From assembly GCA_023417065.1 (NCBI GenBank), contig JAEZGH010000103.1, forward strand, positions 1 through 31,603: a stretch of 31,603 nt of DNA, written 5' to 3'. The position numbers and the translations under genes were made by a program. The DNA comes from Bacteroidota bacterium (GTDB taxonomy: Bacteria > Bacteroidota > Bacteroidia > Cytophagales > Cyclobacteriaceae). Below, one piece after another: positions 8,678 to 15,091 of this stretch. How positions within the stretch are numbered: the first letter of the stretch is position 1; each line of letters starts with the position of its first letter. The notes under the pieces were generated by a model. It ran no database searches. It saw only the letters and a program-made list of their open reading frames with translations, and was not told the origin of the DNA.

Positions 8678-8719
8678 TCCGTCAAAACGCATATTTTTGC
8701 AGCTTACTTTGCTGTGCGT

Positions 8720-9499
8720 ATGCGTGAAACCCTTGTCAGATGTCTTATTTGGTTATTTTGTCTCATTTCCCTTCCCACTGCTGCTCAGAACTCCGCTCAA
8801 AATACCGCTGACGCAAAAGATTATATCGTCGATTTTCTTAACCAATATCTTCAGGATTCAGCTGAAGTTGATGCTGCTGTGCTTCATGCCGAATGGGCGG
8901 ACGCCAGAGAACATGCTGCTCCCCTTACGACCAGCTTTAGCAGCGCATGGACTGATTGGTCAGTAGTTGAGAATTATGCTTTCGGCATCGACCGTGGTAC
9001 AATTGCTATGATAGCAGACTTGAATGCATTACATCCGGCTTTTCGCGATAAGGTAACTGAACTGATCAGGCTGTGTCGTCTTAAGGGCATTGAAGTGGCA
9101 GTTGTGGAAACATTCCGCACTCATGCGAAACAAAATGAGTATAAGGGCATGGGTGGCGGCACGTACACCAACTCTGTCGGCGGGCGCTCGAAACATCAAT
9201 ACGGGCTGGCGGTCGACATCGTGCCCATCGTTAATGGCAAGCCGCAATGGAAGAATCAAACGCTGTGGCGCAAGGTCGGCGTAATCGGCGAAAGCCTTGG
9301 CCTTCGTTGGGGTGGTCGTTGGAAGCGGCCTTATGATCCTGCGCACTTTGAGTGGAGTGGTGGACTCACCAGTAAACAGCTGGCCGAAGGAATGCTCCCT
9401 CCTGTCTCAGAAGATGCTTACCCATGCATTTACGAAGACATTACAGACCTTCGCGCACGCTGGAAGGAATGGGAAGCTTTCCAGTCGATGAGTTATTGA
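8720..9499 (+). CDS. Secreted M15 family metallopeptidase (peptidoglycan D-Ala/L-Ala peptidase type)
   Basis: M15 enzymes are zinc peptidases that cut stem peptides of peptidoglycan in the periplasm. The signature SKHQYGLAVDIVP supplies a zinc-binding His and Asp, and HFEW near residue 210 supplies the last zinc His. The substrate-side stretch VVETFRTHAKQNEY precedes them. This arrangement fits the M15C (CwlK-like) branch better than VanX or VanY, but the exact bond cut is unknown. A signal peptide runs to about residue 23 (LISLPTAAQ). I chose ATG 8720; a GTG at 8714 in the same frame is less likely. TATTTTTG at 8692-8699 fits a -7 element placed like that of pckA, but no good -33 partner is seen. 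Confidence 0.88.
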   Translation: MRETLVRCLIWLFCLISLPTAAQNSAQNTADAKDYIVDFLNQYLQDSAEVDAAVLHAEWADAREHAAPLTTSFSSAWTDWSVVENYAFGIDRGTIAMIADLNALHPAFRDKVTELIRLCRLKGIEVAVVETFRTHAKQNEYKGMGGGTYTNSVGGRSKHQYGLAVDIVPIVNGKPQWKNQTLWRKVGVIGESLGLRWGGRWKRPYDPAHFEWSGGLTSKQLAEGMLPPVSEDAYPCIYEDITDLRARWKEWEAFQSMSY

Positions 9500-9752
9500 G
9501 CTCAATCCCATTCGTGCACTTTGGTAACGCATGCTCGCCTGAGCTTGCTTTTTTCCAGTGACATTTTTACCTTAAATGGAATAATTTCCGCACAACTTGA
9601 AATCAGAAGGGCATGTCGGAGTTCTCATACTTGGTTATTGATGTGTATTCTCAAAAAACACATGAACAGGGCACTACCTATCAGCTATAACCAATCTTTT
9701 TTCCAGGCATAGCCAGGGCCACTCAGAGAAGCGGCAGATATCCGACGGGTTA

Positions 9753-9808
9753 ATCAGGACTTTATCAGGACTTCATACTTTCCTGCCAGGGACTTCGTAG
9801 TTTCCTGC
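9753..9808. repeat. Imperfect 11/22-nt direct repeats
   Basis: ATCAGGACTT occurs at 9753-9762 and again at 9764-9773 (period 11). GGACTTCATACTTTCCTGC at 9768-9786 recurs as GGACTTCGTAGTTTCCTGC at 9790-9808 (period 22, two mismatches). The 22-nt spacing is twice 11, so the array keeps one phase. Confidence 0.7.
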
Positions 9809-9879
9809 TGAGATCGTTATGTATAAATCAACAATGAAGTTATCGTAAAGCAAGAACATCACATAGATGGACACGTTTT

Positions 9880-9934
9880 ATGCTTCATCTATGCTTCATT
9901 TATGCTTTAATTTTGCTTTCTCTTTGCTTTGCGC
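9880..9934. repeat. Five 11-nt tandem units
   Basis: The units are ATGCTTCATCT, ATGCTTCATTT, ATGCTTTAATT, TTGCTTTCTCT and TTGCTTTGCGC, each exactly 11 nt, giving a degenerate consensus WTGCTTYNNYT. The left units are nearly identical and the right ones diverge. All repeats sit on about the same face of the helix. Confidence 0.75.
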
Positions 9935-10110
9935 GGCAGGTCCCGCCGGGGAAACGCCGAAGTCCGGTCAAGGACCTTTTAGGCGCCTCTGAAATTCGGG
10001 AAAACTGCCTGGGAAAGGATTACCTAAGATAATACATTTGGGAACCTGGCGCAAAGAACAGAAACCCCAGAACGGGCGACCTTATTTCTACTGAGGTCAG
10101 GGACGACGAA

Positions 10111-10776
10111 TCAATCCCGTAAAATCCTCATTTCAACGCGACGGTTCAGCGCGCGGGCTTCCGGAGTCATTTCGTTTCTAAGCGGCTGAGTACCGCCGAA
10201 CGCTTTTGTTTGAATACGCTTTTTTGCAACGCCTTTTTCAACCAGGTACTTCTTCACCGCCTCTACCCTGTTTTTCGAAAGCTCCATATTCATCTTTGCA
10301 TTGCCGACGTTGTCGGTATGTCCTTCCAGCTGGATTTCGATAGATGGATTTGCCTTGAGCATTTCAGCAACTTCATCCAGTTCGCGATACGACTTTTCAT
10401 CGATCACTGCCTTGCCCTGCGGGAAGATCAGGTTGTTCAAAACGATCGTTTCGCCTTTCGACGAAAGCGCGATGTCACGAATTACGCGGTTCTCGGAGTT
10501 GATATCCTTCGGGTCGACAATGACCGTTCGCGGATTGTATCCCTCCGCCGAGGCAGTAATCTGATAACGGGCAGTACCAAATATCGAGAAGGTAAACGTG
10601 CTGTCCGAAAAGCGGCCAAAGATGCTTCCGGTTGGAATGCTGCTGTACCGGATGTTTGCCTTTACTCCTTTGCCTGTCCGGGCATCGGTTACTTTTCCAA
10701 CGGCAAGAATGTCGGATTGACCAAACGCTGCAGACAGAAGCAGGGAAAAAATGAAAATCAACAAGATCTTCTGCAT
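10111..10776 (-). CDS. OmpA-family outer-membrane/peptidoglycan-binding protein
   Basis: The C-terminal ~105 residues are a typical OmpA domain: LIFPQGKAVIDEKSYRELD, then IEIQLEGHTDNVG, LSKNRVEAVKKYLVEKGV and a final ALNRRVEMRI. This domain binds the diaminopimelate of peptidoglycan. Ahead of it, after the signal peptide (LLIFIFSLLLSAAFGQ), is a short beta-rich domain (DILAVGKVTDARTGKGVKANIRY) resembling the carboxypeptidase-regulatory or PEGA-like folds of Bacteroidota. The frame opens at 10842 and has an ATG at 10791, but the promoter at 10798-10827 would begin transcription at about that ATG. I therefore chose ATG 10776, preceded by GGAG 9 nt upstream, giving 221 aa. Confidence 0.9.
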   Translation of the reverse strand: MQKILLIFIFSLLLSAAFGQSDILAVGKVTDARTGKGVKANIRYSSIPTGSIFGRFSDSTFTFSIFGTARYQITASAEGYNPRTVIVDPKDINSENRVIRDIALSSKGETIVLNNLIFPQGKAVIDEKSYRELDEVAEMLKANPSIEIQLEGHTDNVGNAKMNMELSKNRVEAVKKYLVEKGVAKKRIQTKAFGGTQPLRNEMTPEARALNRRVEMRILRD

Positions 10777-10797
10777 AGTTGTTTTCTCCATGTGGGA

Positions 10798-10827
10798 CAA
10801 AGTTAATGATATGGGATGAAGGAGCAA
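10798..10827 (-). promoter_or_regulatory. Bacteroidota sigma-A type promoter of the OmpA-family gene
   Basis: On the minus strand TTG (complement of 10825-10827) is followed after 19 nt by TAACTTTG (complement of 10798-10805), matching TTG - N19 - TAnnTTTG. Transcription should start near 10791. This favours translation from ATG 10776 over the upstream in-frame codons. Confidence 0.6.
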
Positions 10828-10898
10828 TCCCGGTTCTGTCAATGTCTGCCACAGGCGATGTGTTGATTTATTTGCATATGATTTGTGGACCGCGATTT

Positions 10899-10920
10899 GT
10901 ATAGGTATGAAAGTCTATAC
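10899..10920. repeat. Inverted repeat upstream of the first DUF2846-like gene
   Basis: GTATAG (10899-10904) and CTATAC (10915-10920) are perfect inverted arms separated by 10 nt, ending 17 nt before the ATG at 10938. The placement suits an operator or a leader hairpin. The arms are short, so chance occurrence is possible. Confidence 0.35.
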
Positions 10921-10937
10921 TTCTCAAACACGTAGTC

Positions 10938-11510
10938 ATGAAGCGAATATTGGTTTTACTCATCCTGATACTTATGATCCGTCTGTTGGGTTTCGCCCAG
11001 GCGATTGAGTCTCCTCCTGAAGGAAAGTCAATGATCGATTTCTATTTCGACCCATCGCTGTCTTCGGGTGAGACGCGTTTGTTCAAGGGGCAATCATTCG
11101 TCGGAAGTTTCCGGGCAGGGTCTTACGCATCCGTTGTGCTGGAGCCCGGTGATGAACTGTTCTGGACAGATCGAAATGGTTCGTCGTGGATGGAAGCAAA
11201 TGTCGCAGCTAACAAGAGGTACCTCGTAGTCGTGGAAAGCAGTGGGCAGTCCGACGCAGCCACTATCCGGTTCACTCCGCTGAGGGATGGAAGTCCACGC
11301 TACTGGTCGATATGGCAGCTCCTTCGGGGACAATATCCTCTTGATAGTTCAACATCGAGGCCAGGTTCCGAAGGGGACATGAAGACCATTATTTCATCGG
11401 CGTGGTCCGCCTATCGCGACAAGAAAATTCCCGTGGTGCAGATATCAACGCTTGCGGCAGATGAGAACGTGGGCAATTCACGCTTTGCTGTTCCGCCTAT
11501 TTCGCACTGA
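10938..11510 (+). CDS. Secreted DUF2846-like protein, first of a tandem pair
   Basis: The 190-aa product has a signal peptide (MKRILVLLILILMIRLLGFAQA). A beta-rich domain of about 80 residues (28-110) follows the DUF2846 pattern: GK-S-hhDFYF...., a G-Q-x-F/h-x-x-h turn, G-x-Y/S, then h-E-P-G-D/K-x-x-FW. The downstream neighbour has the same order of motifs (EPGDELFW here, EPGKHVFW there), so the two are paralogues, probably from a local duplication. The remaining ~80 residues show no known motif. The family has no firm function; some members are lipoproteins or periplasmic. The next gene starts 30 nt after the stop, so they are likely one operon. Sequence similarity between the pair is low outside the motifs. 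Confidence 0.7.
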   Translation: MKRILVLLILILMIRLLGFAQAIESPPEGKSMIDFYFDPSLSSGETRLFKGQSFVGSFRAGSYASVVLEPGDELFWTDRNGSSWMEANVAANKRYLVVVESSGQSDAATIRFTPLRDGSPRYWSIWQLLRGQYPLDSSTSRPGSEGDMKTIISSAWSAYRDKKIPVVQISTLAADENVGNSRFAVPPISH

Positions 11511-11540
11511 ATGACGGTGTAAAAAGCGTTATTTTTGGGC

Positions 11541-12098
11541 ATGTCAAGGTTTTGTTTACTGATCCTGTTCCTGACCTGCGCGGGTACACTTGCTGCACAG
11601 GGATTTCAGGCTCCGTCGAAGGGGAAAGCTGTCGTCTACCTGGTTCGTCCCACCAATTACCAGAGGGATATCAACACGCTGGTTTTCGACGGTGATAAGT
11701 TCATTGCCGACTTTCAGGGAACACAGTACTTCCGTTATGAATGCGAACCGGGAAAGCATGTCTTCTGGGTATCGGCTGAGAACGTTGACTTCGTGGTTGC
11801 TGATTTAAACGCTGATTCTTCCTATGCGATCTTCATAGAAACACTCGCAGGATCGATGATGCCAAAGGTGAAGGTTAGTCCTATGCCTCCCACCCACAAG
11901 AAGTTTCACATGGCTAAATGGCTGATTACAAATAAGGCTCCGGTTACAGAAGATAGTGGCGTTGTCGATGCGGAAAACGAACGGATGGCGGCCTTTATTC
12001 AACGGACGATGACGCAGCTAAAGCAGTCACCTGACTTCAATTCGCGCGATAAATATCTTGGTCCCGGTGGAGAACTGGAGATCGGGAAATATCAATAA
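11541..12098 (+). CDS. Secreted DUF2846-like protein, second of a tandem pair
   Basis: From ATG 11541 the product is 185 aa with a signal peptide (CLLILFLTCAGTLAAQG). A TTG six bases upstream is a less likely start. The domain at about residues 25-105 is a better DUF2846 match than its neighbour: GKAVVYLVRPTNY, VFDGDKFIADFQGTQYF, then CEPGKHVFWV and a following beta-strand. The function is unknown; the family is exported and often found as small gene groups. The C-terminal ~75 residues (KWLITNKAP onward) are charged and probably helical. The stop codon lies in the loop of an 11-bp hairpin shared with the convergent parC. Confidence 0.75.
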   Translation: MSRFCLLILFLTCAGTLAAQGFQAPSKGKAVVYLVRPTNYQRDINTLVFDGDKFIADFQGTQYFRYECEPGKHVFWVSAENVDFVVADLNADSSYAIFIETLAGSMMPKVKVSPMPPTHKKFHMAKWLITNKAPVTEDSGVVDAENERMAAFIQRTMTQLKQSPDFNSRDKYLGPGGELEIGKYQ

Positions 12099-12109
12099 CC
12101 CGATCTCCA
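12076..12109. terminator. Hairpin between convergent DUF2846-like and parC genes
   Basis: A perfect 11-bp stem (12076-12086 with 12099-12109) has a 12-nt loop that contains the stop codon of the plus-strand gene (12096-12098). Neither strand has a T-run after the stem, so it is not a standard terminator. It could slow RNA decay or help stop transcription with Rho. Confidence 0.4.
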
Positions 12110-12116
12110 ATGACCA

Positions 12117-15050
12117 TTAAAGGTCGAATTCAATAGTCTCTCCTACATTGAAGGCCTTGCCGCCAGTCTGGTCTTTGCCTTTCGTTTCTTCAACGCTCTG
12201 CCCTACTTGCGTTTCACTTTCGCTTTTTTGGGGCTGACTTTGGTTTTGACTTTCCGGCTGGTTTTGACTTTCCGGGCTTTGTTTTGGAGCTGCTCCGAAG
12301 AGGCTTTGTTGTTCGACTTTGACTTGCCTTTTTTGGGGGCTTTGACTTTGCTGGGGACTTTTTGGCGCCCCCCCGAAGAGGGCGACTTGCCCGTCTTCCT
12401 CGATTGTTGTCGGGGGCTGGAAGGTTGCTTCGTCGACTTTTTTTTTTGGCGACTGAACCTCTTCATCAGATTCGATCACCTCTTCAGCTTCTTCTTCTTC
12501 CGCTGCGGGTTCTTCATCCTGCACTAGCGAGACCTTCGTTACTTTGTATTCCGACAATCGGTTTCCGATTGCTTTCCAGCCTTTCACTTCCACGATGTCT
12601 TCGAGGTTGACGATTTCCGTTTTCTTCGTTTTGTCTTTACCCTTCACCACCTCGACCTCTACTTCGGGATTTTCCCGCGTGGATACGGCAACCAGACGCG
12701 AGCCGATAGCTTCGGAAATGAATCCAAACTCCTTGTCGACAGTTGACGTTTCGATCATGAAACGCTTCACGATGTATTGCTTGCTATCGCCGTCAACGTA
12801 GACTGCAGAGACCACACGTCCGGGATTGTATTTCTCCACAAGGAGCGTTTTCTCAGGATCGTAGCGGTTGGTGAGGTCGTAATTCGTGATTTTGTACGAT
12901 CCGTTCCGCATGAACGCGATGATCTGATCGTCGCCGTCGAACTTGCCAAGTTTCTTCCCACGGCCATCGCGGTTGAGTCGCCCGGCGGCATCGTCGTACC
13001 AAAGATCGAGCTTGCTCAGCGTCGAACCCCCCGCTTTGAAGAACTCAACCTTGCGCATCGGATACTTTGTAATGATATTCCCCTTTGCACCGCGACCCTT
13101 CACTTCAAGTTCCGCGAAGTCGAATTCAAACACCTTCTTACGTGCGGTACTCGACTGTGACAGCTTAACCTGAACGGTCTCAGCTTCTCCGTTCGGATTG
13201 CCGCTGACGTAAAATATCTTTGAGTTCGGTGTGCCCTGCGTCAGGTCGTATTCCTTGTCGCGGATTATGCCGGGGAGATTGAATCGCTTGGCGAAACCTC
13301 TTCCGCTCTTCGGATCGTTGTAGATCACGTTGTATACCATCCGGTCGTCGCCTTTTTTCCAGATGCCCGCGTAAAGGATGTCCTTACCCATGAACATCTT
13401 CTCCTTCACCCGCGATACGAGCATCTTGCCGTCCTTGCGGATCGCGATGACGTCGTCAAGATCGGAGCAGTCGCAGATGAACTCATCACGTTTCAAACCG
13501 TAGCCTACGAATCCGTCGGCGCGGTTGATGTACAGCTTCTGATTGTTGGCAATAACTTCAACTGCGGTAACTGCCTGGAAGCTCTTGATTTCGGTTCTGC
13601 GCTCGCGGCCTTTGCCATACTTTTCAAGCAGGCGCTGATAGTAAGCAATGGCATAATCCGTCAGGTGTCTGAGGTTATGCTGGGTTTCTTTCAACTGTTT
13701 CTCGAGATCCTTCATCAGCTCGTCGGCCTTGAAGGAGTCGTAACGCGAAATACGTTTGATCTTGATTTCGGTGAGGCGGATGATATCCTCGGTGGTTATC
13801 TCACGGTAGAATTTCTTCTTGTGAGGCGCCAACCCTTTGTCGATGCGTGCCAGCACGTCTTCCCACGTTTTGGCCTCTTCGATGTCGCGGTATATTCTGT
13901 TTTCAATAAAGATCTTCTCCAGGGATGAGAACAGGATCTTCTCCATAAGTTCTGCCTTCCTGATCTCCAGCTCTTTTTTGAGGAGGTCGACAGTCTGTTG
14001 CGTGTTGTACTTGAGGATATCGTTCACCGCCATGAAGTGCGGCTTATCCTCAACGATCACGCATGCGTTCGGAGAAATGCTGATCTCACAATCGGTGAAA
14101 GCATAAAGGGCATCGATTGCAATTTCGGGCGATTGTCCCGGCTGCAGCTGAACTTCAATTTCAACTTCGCTGGACGTGTTATCGACTACTTTTTTGATTT
14201 TGATCTTGCCTTTTTCGCTGGCCTTCACGATGGACTCCATCAGGGAAGTGGTCGTCGTCGTGTACGGTATCTCCCTGATGACCAGCGTTTTTTTATCAGC
14301 AATCTCGATCTTCGCTCTAACCTTGATCTTACCACCTCTCAAGCCCTGGTTGTACTCGGAGAAGTCCGCAACACCCCCTGTAGGAAAATCCGGATATATC
14401 TTCGGCTTTTTGTCCTTGAGAATGTCGATAGATGCTTTGATGAGTTCGATGAAGTTGTGAGGAAGGATTTTTGTGGAAAGTCCTACCGCGATACCATCGA
14501 CACCTTGTGCGAGAAGCAACGGGAACTTCACAGGGAGTGTTACCGGCTCTTTGCGCCGGCCATCGTACGATAGTTGCCACTCCGTTGTCTGCGGGTTGTA
14601 AACTACATCGAGGGCAAACTTCGACAACCTTGCTTCGATGTAACGGGGTGCAGCGGCGCTGTCACCCGTGAGGATATTTCCCCAGTTACCCTGGGTTTCA
14701 ATGAGGAGGTTCTTTTGTCCGAGGTTTACGATCGCCTCACCGATAGCTGCGTCACCGTGTGGGTGATACTGCATGGAGTGACCGATGACGTTCGCGACTT
14801 TGTTAAAGCGCCCGTCATCCATTTCCTTGAGAGAATGCAGGATGCGGCGTTGTACGGGTTTCAAACCGTCTTCAATACGCGGCACCGCGCGCTCCAGGAT
14901 TACGTACGACGCATAGTCGAGAAACCAGTTTTTATAAAGACCATCCAGAGCGATTGAATGAACGGCGTCCCCGTTGTTGTTTCCATTTCCATTGGAAGGG
15001 ACGTTTGTTGATTCAATCTCCGGCTTATCTGTTCCTTTTTTCTTGCTCAT
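12117..15050 (-). CDS. parC: DNA topoisomerase IV subunit A
   Basis: ParC is the DNA-cutting half of topoisomerase IV, which unlinks daughter chromosomes after replication. Early motifs are KPVQRRILHSL (64-74), HPHGD (96-100) and APRYIEARL, whose Tyr137 is the catalytic tyrosine. No GyrA-box is seen, which supports topo IV over gyrase. The position equal to E. coli ParC Ser80 is Ala101, while the acidic partner is kept (Glu105). Residues about 150-490 form the breakage-reunion core and 500-820 the beta-pinwheel. The last ~125 residues are an unusual tail: an acidic run, an A10-encoded K3 (869-871), then Q/S/P-rich repeats with QVALF (888-892) and QQSLF (914-918). At 977 aa it is longer than typical. 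Spacing to parE is 41 nt. Confidence 0.96.
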   Translation of the reverse strand: MSKKKGTDKPEIESTNVPSNGNGNNNGDAVHSIALDGLYKNWFLDYASYVILERAVPRIEDGLKPVQRRILHSLKEMDDGRFNKVANVIGHSMQYHPHGDAAIGEAIVNLGQKNLLIETQGNWGNILTGDSAAAPRYIEARLSKFALDVVYNPQTTEWQLSYDGRRKEPVTLPVKFPLLLAQGVDGIAVGLSTKILPHNFIELIKASIDILKDKKPKIYPDFPTGGVADFSEYNQGLRGGKIKVRAKIEIADKKTLVIREIPYTTTTTSLMESIVKASEKGKIKIKKVVDNTSSEVEIEVQLQPGQSPEIAIDALYAFTDCEISISPNACVIVEDKPHFMAVNDILKYNTQQTVDLLKKELEIRKAELMEKILFSSLEKIFIENRIYRDIEEAKTWEDVLARIDKGLAPHKKKFYREITTEDIIRLTEIKIKRISRYDSFKADELMKDLEKQLKETQHNLRHLTDYAIAYYQRLLEKYGKGRERRTEIKSFQAVTAVEVIANNQKLYINRADGFVGYGLKRDEFICDCSDLDDVIAIRKDGKMLVSRVKEKMFMGKDILYAGIWKKGDDRMVYNVIYNDPKSGRGFAKRFNLPGIIRDKEYDLTQGTPNSKIFYVSGNPNGEAETVQVKLSQSSTARKKVFEFDFAELEVKGRGAKGNIITKYPMRKVEFFKAGGSTLSKLDLWYDDAAGRLNRDGRGKKLGKFDGDDQIIAFMRNGSYKITNYDLTNRYDPEKTLLVEKYNPGRVVSAVYVDGDSKQYIVKRFMIETSTVDKEFGFISEAIGSRLVAVSTRENPEVEVEVVKGKDKTKKTEIVNLEDIVEVKGWKAIGNRLSEYKVTKVSLVQDEEPAAEEEEAEEVIESDEEVQSPKKKVDEATFQPPTTIEEDGQVALFGGAPKSPQQSQSPQKRQVKVEQQSLFGAAPKQSPESQNQPESQNQSQPQKSESETQVGQSVEETKGKDQTGGKAFNVGETIEFDL
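12242..12277. repeat. 18-nt tandem repeat within the parC tail
   Basis: GGTTTTGACTTTCCGGCT at 12242-12259 is followed directly by a near copy at 12260-12277 that differs only at the last bases. On the coding strand it encodes two successive ESQNQ-type hexapeptides. It marks recent expansion in the low-complexity tail of ParC. Confidence 0.75.
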
Positions 15051-15091
15051 AGTTTGCTGCCAGGCAATTATCTCAAAACGATTTATTCAAA

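Larger units (their letters stand above)
9500..10110. other. Gene-free region between convergent genes, with 11-nt-period repeats
   Basis: This 611-nt stretch follows the M15 gene and precedes the end of the minus-strand OmpA-family gene, so no protein-gene promoter is expected in it. A 63-codon open frame at 9521-9712 starts with TTG and has unconvincing composition. Two repeat sets with 11-nt periodicity lie at 9753-9808 and 9880-9934 (listed separately). A TACATTTG box at 10033-10040 lacks a -33 partner. A non-coding RNA or a protein-binding site is possible but not shown. Confidence 0.5.

Noticed and set aside
9521..9712. A 63-codon plus-strand open frame in the gap after the M15 gene.
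   Set aside because: It starts with TTG, has no recognisable motif and its composition is unlike the neighbouring proteins.
10033..10040. TACATTTG on the plus strand in the gene-free region, a possible promoter for an RNA antisense to the OmpA-family gene.
   Set aside because: No -33 partner at 17-23 nt was found, so the box alone is not enough.
12207..12527. Long plus-strand open frames opposite the parC tail.
   Set aside because: They follow from the biased composition of the tail-coding DNA and give phenylalanine- and leucine-rich products with no family features.
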